Origin: Citricoccus sp. CH26A
Lineage (GTDB): Bacteria; Actinomycetota; Actinomycetes; Actinomycetales; Micrococcaceae
Length of the DNA: 64,000 bases
Direction: 5' to 3'
Assembly (NCBI RefSeq): GCF_000224415.1
Contig: NZ_AFXQ01000017.1
Span: 1-64,000 of the forward strand
The notes under the pieces were generated by a model. It did no database searches. It was not told the origin of the DNA and saw nothing but the letters and a program-made list of their open reading frames with translations. Below, piece after piece: positions 1 through 8,181 of the stretch. Positions within the stretch are counted from its first letter, which is position 1. Each line of letters begins with the position of its first letter. The position numbers and the translations under genes were made by a program.

Positions 1-716
1 GCTAACAGGCATCCGCACTTTCTTCAAATATTCGTCTCGGCATGCTGTCAATCTATGGGGCGCCCACCGGGGCGGGTGGTCGATGCGCATCTAGACTGTC
101 CCGACTGACGAGCACTTGTTTTGCCGACGTTCAGGAACGGCCGCCGCAAACCCGCGATTTCGCAGCAACTGGTTCCGACCGCCGGAAAGCCCCGCAGAGC
201 CTGCATTATGAACGCTCCGCACGCTAGGAGGGACTCCGAAGCAATAAGGCCCGGTTCGCTCTACGCCCCGCAGCTCGTCTCATAAAACGTTGGTTTGATG
301 CGACGCTGAAACGCAGCATGGGCGCCAGCTTGAGGTCTACCAACCTCCCCCGGATTCTCCAGGAATTTGCCGTCACCAAAGACGCGGCAACTCGTCTCAA
401 TCGCCTGTCTCCTTCGCGGGTGTCTCAACTGATATGTAGTGGACGTCTGTCAAGAGGCAGGACGAGGCGCCCGTCCCCGATCGTGGGGCGGGCGCCTCTA
501 GCTTCGCCTCCCGAGTCCGATGAGCGTGTCAATAATCGACGCGCGGTCAGACTGATATGCGCGGGTTGGATACCGCAGGACGGGGTGTTCGGCAGGAGCG
601 GGACCGCGTGTCTAGGATCGGGCGTCACCGGGCCAGAGCCCGGCTGCTCATAGTTGAATCGCGGGTCGCTCCACGCGCTGCCACCGGCACCACGGAAGAC
701 GAAGCAGTCTGTGGAC
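1..716. other. Accessory DNA without a convincing gene
   Basis: I see no reading frame here with the codon bias or recognisable protein features of the neighbouring genes; open frames are short (about 60-140 codons), overlap each other on both strands and have no good ribosome binding sites. The stretch looks less GC-biased than the core genes further right and lies next to an IS110-type transposase, which suggests accessory or remnant DNA. One strong stem-loop is listed separately. Confidence 0.5.
464..498. terminator. GC-rich stem-loop, terminator-like
   Basis: Arms of 10 bp (464-473 with 489-498) extended by a CCCC/GGGG pair (475-478 with 485-488) around a 6-base loop, with one bulged T at 474. 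It has the form of an actinobacterial terminator without a clear U tract. No gene ending here was recognised on either strand, so it may belong to a lost gene. Confidence 0.4.
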
Positions 717-1808
717 TCAGCCGTCCATCACGGCCAACGACCAGCACCAACCGGCCAGCTCCCGGGCCACGGCCACATTGGCCACCGTGCCCCGTTTGTC
801 GCGGGCAAGGAACCGTACCCACCTCTCGTGCAGGCGCCGGTTGCCGGCATCACCGCGGGCCCGGGCCTCGGCCGGGGCCAGGTCCCACCGATCCCGCATG
901 GTCTTGCCGATGGTGTACCGGGCCCGGTGGTGCCAAGCGGCCTCGACCAACAGCCGGCGCACATGAGTGTTGCCGGCCTTGGTGATCGGCCCCTGAGACC
1001 GGGTCTGGCCGGAGGAATGCTCGGAGGGAACCAACCCGACGAAGGATCCAATGCTGTTACCGGTGAACCGGTGCCAGTCCCCGATCTCCACGGCCAACCC
1101 GAACCCCGTCAGAGTGGAGACCCCACGCAGGCAACCGAGCCGTCGCACCAGCGGGCTGAACTCAGATTCCGCGGCCATCGCCGCGATGTCCTTGTCCAGC
1201 CGGTTGCGGCGGATCACAGTGGCCATGACCGTTTCATAGTCGGCATCGAAGGCTAACCGAGTGGCACGCTGGAGCAGCTGTGACTGGGCCTGGTGCACCA
1301 ACCAGGTGTGATGGGCGCCGGTCCACGCCTGACCGCCGGAATAAACGATGCCCTGGCGCAGCAAGAGCTTCGAGAGTCGATGCCGTGCCCGCATCAGATC
1401 TCCCCGGCAGTCCTCCCTGGCTCGGACCAAGTCACGGGCGGCCTCCTGGTCCACGGAAGGCACCGCCACGGGTGTGATCTCATCCAATCTCAGCAACCGG
1501 GCCAGGTGCACCGCGTCCTTGGCATCGGTTTTCACCCGATCCCCGGCGGGGCGTTGCAGCTTCGACGGGGCCACCACCTCACACCGGATCCCTGCTTCCC
1601 TCAGCGTCCGGCAGAGACCAAAGCCGGTCGGGCCGGCCTCGTAGGCCACCGCTACCGGACCGGGCAGATCCTGCAGCCACGAGCGGATATGTTCGTGCGA
1701 CGGGGTCAGTCTGGATTGGACGAGCTCTCCCGTGACGCCATCGATCGCCGCTGCCGCGACGGATCGTGCGTGCACATCGAGCCCGACACTCGTACGCTCG
1801 GTAAACAC
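717..1808 (-). CDS. IS110-family transposase
   Basis: A 363-residue transposase of the IS110 family, which cuts and recombines DNA through an N-terminal RuvC-like DEDD domain and a C-terminal Transposase_20 domain. The N-terminus reads SVGLDVHARSV, giving the first acidic residue of the DEDD set, followed by VAYEAGPTGFGL and DAKDAVHLARLLR, all typical of the family. The C-terminal half has LVPSEHSSG and GNTHVRRLLVEAAW with the conserved serine region. I chose the GTG at 1808 because a GGGAGG element lies just upstream; a longer frame runs 33 codons further but adds unrelated residues. It is full length for the family. It sits alone, with no partner gene. In this family a guide (bridge) RNA from the flanking non-coding end selects target and donor. 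Confidence 0.9.
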   Translation of the reverse strand: MFTERTSVGLDVHARSVAAAAIDGVTGELVQSRLTPSHEHIRSWLQDLPGPVAVAYEAGPTGFGLCRTLREAGIRCEVVAPSKLQRPAGDRVKTDAKDAVHLARLLRLDEITPVAVPSVDQEAARDLVRAREDCRGDLMRARHRLSKLLLRQGIVYSGGQAWTGAHHTWLVHQAQSQLLQRATRLAFDADYETVMATVIRRNRLDKDIAAMAAESEFSPLVRRLGCLRGVSTLTGFGLAVEIGDWHRFTGNSIGSFVGLVPSEHSSGQTRSQGPITKAGNTHVRRLLVEAAWHHRARYTIGKTMRDRWDLAPAEARARGDAGNRRLHERWVRFLARDKRGTVANVAVARELAGWCWSLAVMDG

Positions 1809-1960
1809 CGGGGCCTCCCACAACTGTCGGCAAGGCCGGGCACGGGGCTTCGTGTCCGGTAACCCACGAACCTCTGTGAGTGAGGCCCCGGCCCGCAACC
1901 CCTCCACGCCGGAGCGGTCACTACATACCGTCTAGGAAGAACACGTCGAGTTGTTGAGAC
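1809..1960 (-). ncRNA. Possible IS110 non-coding end (bridge RNA candidate)
   Basis: IS110-group elements carry a structured non-coding RNA upstream of the transposase. The segment upstream of this gene contains a matching inverted repeat, GGGGCCTC at 1810-1817 and GAGGCCCC at 1882-1889, that could fold. The element ends are not visible to me because this family has no long terminal repeats, so the limits given are approximate. Position and fold are the only support. Confidence 0.25.
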
Positions 1961-2095
1961 GGGGTACGGATGACCAATCCGAGTACGCGGGTGATTCTTG
2001 GAGGCCCTCGCAGGGAACTGCCGTGGCCGAGAGCAACCCAAGGCCAGCAGCGGAGCCCCATCGGGCAGGATATCCCCCGCACCCCATGCGTCATA

Positions 2096-2124
2096 TTGAC
2101 TTTCGATAGATTAGCGATGAATCT
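2096..2124 (+). promoter_or_regulatory. Candidate promoter of the DUF2975 operon
   Basis: TTGACT at 2096-2101, a 17-base spacer, then GAATCT at 2119-2124, in an AT-rich patch that stands out from its surroundings. The -10 match is weak. A start about seven bases after the -10 would fall on or next to the ATG at 2131, and there is no Shine-Dalgarno sequence before that ATG, so the transcript may be leaderless. Confidence 0.4.
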
Positions 2125-2130
2125 TATGTC

Positions 2131-2628
2131 ATGTCTATCGTAAATCGATTGGCTTTCCCCCTCAGGGTCCTGCTGGTGATGGTATTCGTCGGGCTGCTGG
2201 TCACCCAGGTCATGTCCTTCCCCGGAGAGTTCCTCTTCACCACCGAGGAGGGGCCACGCGCGGACCCCTGGCGCTGGCCGATGCTGGTGTTCTGGGAGCT
2301 GCAGGCCCTGTGCCTCCAGGTGGTGATCGTCTGCACCTGGCGATTGCTGACCCTGGTCCAGCGCGACCGGATCTTCACCGCGGCCTCGCTGCGGTGGGTC
2401 GACGTGATCGCGTGGACCTTCGTTGCGGCCTGGCTGGCATTGGCGGCCATGGCCGCTGCCCTGATCGCGTACACCTACTTCACCCCCGAGCTGCGCGACC
2501 CCGGGATGCCGGTGATGTTGATTGGCGTCACGCTCATCGGCGCGGTGCTGGTGCTGCTGATCGTGGTGATGCGGGACCTGTTGCGGCAGGCCACGACGCT
2601 ACGGACCGAGATGGAAGGGGTGATCTGA
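2131..2628 (+). CDS. DUF2975 membrane protein
   Basis: A 165-residue protein with four predicted membrane helices (about residues 8-30, 50-72, 90-115, 127-150), matching the DUF2975 layout. Such proteins are usually encoded directly before a short Cro/C1 regulator of the YozG type, exactly as here. Their biochemical role is not established. The stop codon overlaps the next gene's start (TGATG), showing translational coupling. No ribosome binding site precedes its ATG; see the promoter entry. The pair lies beside an insertion sequence, so it may be a mobile accessory module. Confidence 0.75.
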   Translation: MSIVNRLAFPLRVLLVMVFVGLLVTQVMSFPGEFLFTTEEGPRADPWRWPMLVFWELQALCLQVVIVCTWRLLTLVQRDRIFTAASLRWVDVIAWTFVAAWLALAAMAAALIAYTYFTPELRDPGMPVMLIGVTLIGAVLVLLIVVMRDLLRQATTLRTEMEGVI

Positions 2629-2885
2629 TGCCGATCGTGGTGCGCATCGACGTGGAGCTGGCCAAGCGCAAGATGAGCGTGGGCGAGTTCGCCGAGCGAG
2701 TCGGGATCACCCCGGCCAACGTGGCGGTGCTGAAGAACGGCCGGGCCAAGGCGGTTCGCTTCAATACCCTGGACGCGATGTGCCGGGTCCTGCACTGCCA
2801 GCCCGGCGACCTGCTCGAGTGGGTCGACGATGACGACGCTAGCGCTGGCGCTGAGCGTGGCGTCGGCGGTGAGGAAAGCCCGTGA
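2628..2885 (+). CDS. Cro/C1-type (YozG-like) transcriptional regulator
   Basis: An 85-residue DNA-binding protein. Residues 1-65 form a compact helix-turn-helix: VELAKRKMSVGEFAERVGI, then TPANVAVLKNGRAKAVRF as the recognition region, and NTLDAMCRVLHCQPGDLLEW, the standard ending of this family. The rest is a short acidic and Gly-rich tail. It starts inside the stop of the DUF2975 gene and its own stop overlaps the next GTG, so the three are one operon. The usual guess is that it represses its own operon and that the membrane partner modulates it; this is inference. Confidence 0.85.
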   Translation: MPIVVRIDVELAKRKMSVGEFAERVGITPANVAVLKNGRAKAVRFNTLDAMCRVLHCQPGDLLEWVDDDDASAGAERGVGGEESP

Positions 2886-3070
2886 GATGGCTGGTCTGCC
2901 TGCTCGTCGTGGCGCTCGGCATCGCGGCCGTCGTGCTCGGTGGCGCCGATGACTCACCGGGCCTGCAAGGCATCGGGGTGGTACTCATCGTCAGTGCGAT
3001 CACCTTCCGCATCCGGGCCCTGCGCCAGGACCGTCGCCGACAGGCGGGCCTCGCCGGCCGGGGCCAGTGA
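2882..3070 (+). CDS. Small membrane protein
   Basis: A 62-residue protein starting at a GTG that overlaps the previous stop by four bases (GTGA). It has two short hydrophobic stretches, about residues 3-20 and 28-44, and a basic C-terminus (RIRALRQDRRRQ). No family is recognised. Coupling to the regulator gene is the main support for it being real. Confidence 0.55.
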   Translation: MRWLVCLLVVALGIAAVVLGGADDSPGLQGIGVVLIVSAITFRIRALRQDRRRQAGLAGRGQ

Positions 3071-3490
3071 AGCCTGACTCCAGCCTGGCACCTGCTTGGT
3101 TCTCAATAGCTGGAGTCCACAGCAGTGGTGACCCTCCGGTGATCGCGAGGGCCGCCAACCGCACCACCCCTCCCCCACAGGTCTCCGTCAGGTCTAGGTA
3201 CATCCCAATCGGACGTCAGGTCTTGCCTGTGCGATCGTCAGGGTGAGGTCAATTCCCGGATTCATGGACACCGGCCGTGGAAGCTCTGAGATGTCATCCT
3301 GACACCTCGCACGGTAAAGGGTGTTCTTCAGCGAGCCACGGCGCGTCTGCCTCGAGTACAGATCATGATGTAGGGACAGAACCTCCTGGCCCCCGAGGGG
3401 CATTCATTCTGTCGCTCCGAAGTGCCCCGGTGGCACCCTTTCCCTCGTGTGATGCCAGTCGATATCACGCCTGCGAGGCAGACGGACCCG
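3071..3490. other. Gap between the regulator operon and the S33 hydrolase
   Basis: No convincing gene. A short hairpin of GTGCC/GGGCAC type near 3420-3440 lies downstream of the minus-strand hydrolase and could help to end its transcript. Nothing else stands out. Confidence 0.3.
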
Positions 3491-5215
3491 TCAGGGCGTG
3501 CCGGCCGGCTGGTTCGGGCGGGCAAGCCACGGTACGGGGGGCCCGATCGGCGGTGTCGGGTGGCTGGTCTGGGCCTGGGGCAGGAAGGGATTGCGGTTGG
3601 CCGGGCAGACCGCACCCTTAGGGGGCAGCGCCACGGTGAGCAGGTAGGCGTTGACGTGCTCGGTCGCGCACTGGCTGACCCCGTAGGCGGTGTGTCCCCA
3701 GCCGGCGTAACTGAGCAGTCGGCTGTTGCCCAGCAGGCGGTCACTGGCCACGGCCCCGTCATAGTCGGTGGCAGGATCGAAGTAGTTGCCGACCACGAGC
3801 ACGGGGTTGGCGGTGTGCGCCGTCCAGGGTCCGACGTAGCGGTCCTCGTTGACGGGCCAATCCGCACAGCCGGTGGACCTCGACCACCAGAATAGGGGCC
3901 CGAACGGGGAGCCCTCTTGCGCGTATTCACCGATCGCCCTCCAGTCACTGAAGGCGTGCGGGTACTCAGTGTCGGCGCAGTGGTTGCCGTAGAGGGCATC
4001 TTGCTGATTGGCATAGGCGGACTGACCGCGGCCTTCGGTCAGCCGTTCGATCAGTTCTGCGCGTAACCGCACCGCCTCCGCGGCGGCCTCTCCGTCACCG
4101 GCCAAAGCGGCGTCCGTCAGGGCGTCTAGGAATGCCGCCGCACCCCCGTCGCCGCCCCACAGCCCGGGGTCGTACAACAATCCAGAAACCAGGCCGATCA
4201 GCATGTCGTAGGTGATGACGACGTCGTCATCAAGCACGATCGGTGCCTCGCGGATGGTCTCCAGGAGCTGGTTCCACCGCTGCTGGGACCCTTCACCACT
4301 CCAGAGGGCGCACTCCGCACCGGCTGCGTCGCACAACCGCAGGAACTCGTCCAACACCGCCTGGGGTGCGGTCCGGTCCGAGTCGATCTGCCGACCGCTT
4401 GACCACAGGCGCGGGTCAACGACACCGTCGATCGCCAGCGCGCGCACCTTGTCCGGGAACAGGTTGGCATAGGTGTTGCCGAGGTAGCTGCCGTAGGAGA
4501 ACCCCAGATAGGTCAGCTTCTCATCCCCGACAGCGTCCCGCAGCCGGTCCAGATCCCGGGCCACATCGGCGGTGTTCATGTGCCCGGCAATCCGCTGGTG
4601 ATCGTCATGGCATTCCGGGCCGAGCCTGGCGTGGATCTTGAAGAAGGGGCGGTACTGGTCCTGGCGATAGGGGAAGAGCGGCTGGCTAGCCAAATAGTTC
4701 CCGAACCCCTCCGGCGTGTCGAAGCAGTTCAGCGGCTCGGAGGCCCCGACACCGCGTGGGTCGAAGCCGACGACGTCGAACCGGCCCTCGAGCTCCCCGC
4801 CAAGGCCCTCGCCGAACCCGCTGAGCACATACTCGACGCCCGAGGCGCCCGGGCCGCCGGGATTGAGGAACACGCTGCCGATCCGATTCTGGGGGTCGGC
4901 CGCCGGCCACCGGGTCAGCGCGACGTACGTCATCGCCTGGGCGGGGTCGTCGTAGTCCAGGGGCACCGGCACGGTCGCACAGTCATAACCGGGATGATCG
5001 GAACCACAGGGTTGCCACTCGACGCCGGCCGTACTGACCGGCCCGGCCTGCCGAGCGGTCGGCGCACCTGCTTCCTGCCCCGCGACCGACGCAGATCCAT
5101 GTGGCGCATGGGGCGAGGCGGCCGTCGCTGGATTCGTGGCGCCAATGGTGGCCACGAGAAGGGCCATCACCGAGAAAACGCGAACTCGCCTAGCTGCCAA
5201 ACTGATGTTGGTCAT
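3491..5215 (-). CDS. Secreted alpha/beta hydrolase, S33 tripeptidyl aminopeptidase type
   Basis: A 574-residue exported peptidase-like hydrolase. Residues 1-34 are a signal peptide: basic RRVRV, a hydrophobic core, and an Ala-x-Ala type end (NPATAAS). The catalytic triad is visible: Ser240 in GFSYGS, Asp480 or Asp484 in YFDPATDY, and His508 in GWGHTAYG. LNPGGPGASG (oxyanion region) precedes them, and the C-terminal part is the TAP-like domain of the SlpD/SlpE group, which removes short peptides from the N-termini of proteins outside the cell. The start at 5215 was chosen because it places the signal peptide at the N-terminus; the frame is open 21 codons further upstream. It stands alone. The exact substrate is unknown. 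Confidence 0.88.
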   Translation of the reverse strand: MTNISLAARRVRVFSVMALLVATIGATNPATAASPHAPHGSASVAGQEAGAPTARQAGPVSTAGVEWQPCGSDHPGYDCATVPVPLDYDDPAQAMTYVALTRWPAADPQNRIGSVFLNPGGPGASGVEYVLSGFGEGLGGELEGRFDVVGFDPRGVGASEPLNCFDTPEGFGNYLASQPLFPYRQDQYRPFFKIHARLGPECHDDHQRIAGHMNTADVARDLDRLRDAVGDEKLTYLGFSYGSYLGNTYANLFPDKVRALAIDGVVDPRLWSSGRQIDSDRTAPQAVLDEFLRLCDAAGAECALWSGEGSQQRWNQLLETIREAPIVLDDDVVITYDMLIGLVSGLLYDPGLWGGDGGAAAFLDALTDAALAGDGEAAAEAVRLRAELIERLTEGRGQSAYANQQDALYGNHCADTEYPHAFSDWRAIGEYAQEGSPFGPLFWWSRSTGCADWPVNEDRYVGPWTAHTANPVLVVGNYFDPATDYDGAVASDRLLGNSRLLSYAGWGHTAYGVSQCATEHVNAYLLTVALPPKGAVCPANRNPFLPQAQTSHPTPPIGPPVPWLARPNQPAGTP

Positions 5216-5517
5216 GACTGAATCCCTGAGAGAGATCAAATGACGGCCGAATCCTAGGTCCCTGTGGAGACGGAGCACAAGGGTCTATCGACGGCCAGCA
5301 TCATCCCCCTGGGCGCTGGTCCAAGACGTGCCGCCGCACAAGACCCGCACCACCAGGCCCGCAACCACATCAGCGTTGATGGACCCATGGGAGCCGAACT
5401 GCGCGATCACCCCCATCACCCCGGCCACCCGGTGCAGCCAAGTAGCGGTACGCGAACGCCGCCACTGGGAGGGGCCTGCAGACGCCAACACGGTCCACAT
5501 GCTGATGCGCTCGATGT
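5216..5517. other. Gap upstream of the hydrolase
   Basis: Holds the promoter region of the minus-strand hydrolase by position. Overlapping short frames show no protein-like features. Nothing else is recognised. Confidence 0.3.
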
Positions 5518-6511
5518 GTGAGCGTCTCCCGCCGAACTCTTGATCTCCCCCACCTTCCATGCTCCCCGAACTGGCCGCGCCGCCGTCGAAGCGTCGAGAA
5601 GAGGACGTGGGACCTGGCCCGCACGGAACAGGGCCTGGTGGCGGACCTCGAGGGCACCATCACCCCGCTGAAGGCCCGGGCCCCCGAGACACTCGCTGCG
5701 GACCTGGAGCAGTTCGGGACGGACACCCTCGATCTGCAACGCCGGGCCGAGTCCCTGGCCCAGGCCGTCGAGATCCGGTCCGGCCACGCGGGGTCCCGGT
5801 CGGTCCTGGACCGCTTCGCGATTCCCCTGCTCCAATCCATCGACGAGGTCCTGGTCCACCACAGGGTGTACCCGGCCGGGGCCCTGGAGGCGCACCGGGC
5901 GCAGCTGTTGGCGATCGCGCACGCGGCCCCGCCCGCGAGGAGACCGCAGCCCTGGCCGATCGGCACGGTGACCTGATGGAACGCTGGAACGCCGTGGAAC
6001 AGGACAGCCACATCCAGTACGGCCGGACCCTCACCGGGGACCGGCCCCTGGCCGGACTCCAGGTCTACGGGGACCCCGGTGACCTGGCGGGGCCCGTGGA
6101 GCCACTGGACGGCGATCCCCGGACCCAGGCCGAGAGCCTGCGCCTTCAGCTCATCCGGGAGCAGATGAAGCGCAACGTGGACGTTGACCCCGATGCGGCC
6201 CTGCTGCTCGCCGATATCGAGCTGACGGTGGCCCTGCTCCCTCCCGGGGACTACCTGGACCATGCCTCGGACCCCGAGGACGAGCACCGCATCCTCATCG
6301 ACTACTGGTCGCTGCTCGACGCCCAGGAGCAGGTCAAGCGAGACATGGGAACGGAACCCAGGTGCTCGGCACCCACGCGGGACGGCGCCGGCTGGCGGGC
6401 CTTCGCCAGGACCTCGACGAGCCCACCCTGAGGCTCGACCTGTCCCGGCTGGACATGGTGGCCGCGCTGGGACTGGATGCGGAGGCCGGAGGGTCAGGAA
6501 CCCGGGGATGA
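5518..6511 (+). pseudogene. Unrecognised alpha-helical protein gene with two frame breaks
   Basis: One protein-like sequence runs through three frames. Frame one (5518 to about 5930) reads DLARTEQGLVADLEGTITPL and LQRRAESLAQAVEIRS, a charged, helical sequence. It continues after about 5935-5945 in a second frame (EETAALADRHGDLMERWNAV to DAQEQVKRD), and after about 6350 in a third (VLGTHAGRRRLAGLRQDLDE to the stop at 6511). Each change equals the loss of one base. The composition is that of a genuine gene of this genome, so it is either a recent pseudogene or a sequence error. No family was recognised; coiled-coil propensity is the only feature. The first codons are uncertain. Its end overlaps the convergent reductase gene by 18 bases. 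Confidence 0.6.
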
Positions 6512-7060
6512 CGGCGGGGCGACGTCGTAGACCAGCCGGGCCCACTCGCCGATCTTCTCGGCCGAGCGCAGTCGCAACCGGTCCCACCGCACGTCGCCGG
6601 CGAACAGCGGCTTGCCGGAGGCCAGGGTCACCGGTGCGAGCGTCAGACGAACCTGGTCCAGGGCATCCGCCTCGAAGAACTGGGCCGCGAGTCCTCCGCC
6701 GCCCATCATCCAGATGTCGCCGGCACCGGCGGCCGCACGGATCTCGGGAAGGTGCCGGCCGACGTCGCCGTCCAGCACCCGCACGTCCGCCCCCTCGGGG
6801 ACCGGCAGCTCACGGCTGGAGAAGACGAACAGCGGCTGGCGCCCGAGGTACTCCGGCCACTTCTCCGGGTGGGCCATCAGGTCCTCGTACTCGAGCACCC
6901 ACTCGTACGTGGTCGAACCCATGACGATCGCGGTGGCCGACTCCATGAAGGGCGTGAGGTCGGGCTGCTCCCCCGGGATGGCGAACAGCCAGTCGAGGGA
7001 GTCGTCCTCGGTGGCCAGGAAGCCGTTGAGCGTGCACGCGGTCTCGTAGATGACGGCCAT
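6494..7060 (-). CDS. RibD C-terminal/dihydrofolate reductase-like protein
   Basis: A 188-residue member of the RibD_C family, which has the dihydrofolate reductase fold and binds NADPH. Visible markers are the N-terminal YETACTLNGFLA (substrate loop with a DDSLDWL follow-up), VMGSTTYEW, and the late GDIWMMGGGGLAAQFFEADALD, the glycine-rich cofactor loop. The length is normal. Members that stand alone, as here, are mostly uncharacterised reductases and not the riboflavin enzyme. It is transcribed away from the monooxygenase gene at 7158, so their promoters share about 97 bases. Confidence 0.85.
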   Translation of the reverse strand: MAVIYETACTLNGFLATEDDSLDWLFAIPGEQPDLTPFMESATAIVMGSTTYEWVLEYEDLMAHPEKWPEYLGRQPLFVFSSRELPVPEGADVRVLDGDVGRHLPEIRAAAGAGDIWMMGGGGLAAQFFEADALDQVRLTLAPVTLASGKPLFAGDVRWDRLRLRSAEKIGEWARLVYDVAPPSSPGS

Positions 7061-7157
7061 GGCCGAACCGTAGCAACTCGGTCACCGGCACCGCTGCCCC
7101 TGGACGGCTACCCCCGACCCCGGCAATATCCCCGTTCCGGATCGTGTTGAGGCTGGT

Positions 7158-8174
7158 ATGACCGCCCCTGACCCCTCCCGCGTGCCCGTCTCCATCCTCG
7201 ACCGCGCCAACTCCCTGGCCGGCTCCACGGAGGCCGAGGCCCTGAACGCCGTGGTGGACCGGGCCCAACGGTCCGAACGGCTGGGCTTCCGGCGCTTCTG
7301 GGTGGCCGAGCACCACGGTGTCCCGGGCATCGCCGGTTCCACGCCCACCGTGCTGATGGCCGCCCTGGCCGCCCGTACGCAGTCGATCCGCATCGGCTCG
7401 GGCGGGGTGATGCTGCCCAACCACCAGCCCCTCGTGGTCGCCGAGCAGGCCGCCACCCTCGAGGCCCTGTTCCCGGGGAGGATCGACCTGGGACTCGGCC
7501 GCTCCCTGGGCTTCACCCCGGCCGTGCGCCAGGCGCTGCGCACCGGTGAGGACGCCGCCCGGGACTTCCCCGGGGACCTGGCGGAACTGACCGGTTTCCT
7601 CCGGGGCAAGTCACCCTTCACCGCCCGGCCGCGCAATGACGTGGCGACCCCGCTCTTCGTCCTGGCGACTGGGCGAGGACTGGCCACCGCTGCGCAGGCC
7701 GGACTGGCTGTCGTCGTGGGCGGGCCGTCCCTCTTCCAGCGAGACGCCCACGCCACGCACCCGGGGCTGGACCTCTACCGGGAGCGGTTCCGCCCCTCGC
7801 CCTGGTACGCCGAGCCCTACGTGATCGCCTCGGCCAACGTGGCGGTCGCGGACAGCCGCGAGGCGGCCCGCCGGCTGCTGCTGCCCGAGTCCTGGGCGCT
7901 GGCCCGGTCCCGCTCCCAGGGCGAGTTCCGGGCCCTCGCGGACGTGGACGACGTCGTGGCCCGGCTGCACGGCGAGGGCGTCACCGGACGCGACCGGCAG
8001 CGGGTGTCGGAGAACCTCGAGCGGTCCATCCACGGGACGCCCCGGGAGGTGCGGGCCGGCGTCGAGGACCTGATGCGGTTCACCGGCGCGGACGAGCTGA
8101 TGGTGACCGGGGGCATGAGCGACCTCGAGGGCCAGCACCGCTCGGACGAACTGCTGGCCGAGCTGTTCTGTTGA
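7158..8174 (+). CDS. LLM-class flavin-dependent monooxygenase (MsnO8-like)
   Basis: A 338-residue bacterial-luciferase-like enzyme that would use reduced FMN and oxygen. Typical sequences are VPVSILDRANSLAG at the start, RFWVAEHHGVPGIAGSTP (the conserved WVAEHH motif), IRIGSGGVMLPNHQPLVVAEQ, and FPGRIDLGLGRS. The C-terminus ends with the usual TGADELMVTGGM. The closest general type is the MsnO8 group; the substrate cannot be told. Its end lies seven bases from the end of the convergent mgsC-like gene. Confidence 0.88.
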   Translation: MTAPDPSRVPVSILDRANSLAGSTEAEALNAVVDRAQRSERLGFRRFWVAEHHGVPGIAGSTPTVLMAALAARTQSIRIGSGGVMLPNHQPLVVAEQAATLEALFPGRIDLGLGRSLGFTPAVRQALRTGEDAARDFPGDLAELTGFLRGKSPFTARPRNDVATPLFVLATGRGLATAAQAGLAVVVGGPSLFQRDAHATHPGLDLYRERFRPSPWYAEPYVIASANVAVADSREAARRLLLPESWALARSRSQGEFRALADVDDVVARLHGEGVTGRDRQRVSENLERSIHGTPREVRAGVEDLMRFTGADELMVTGGMSDLEGQHRSDELLAELFC

Positions 8175-8181
8175 CCCCGCC

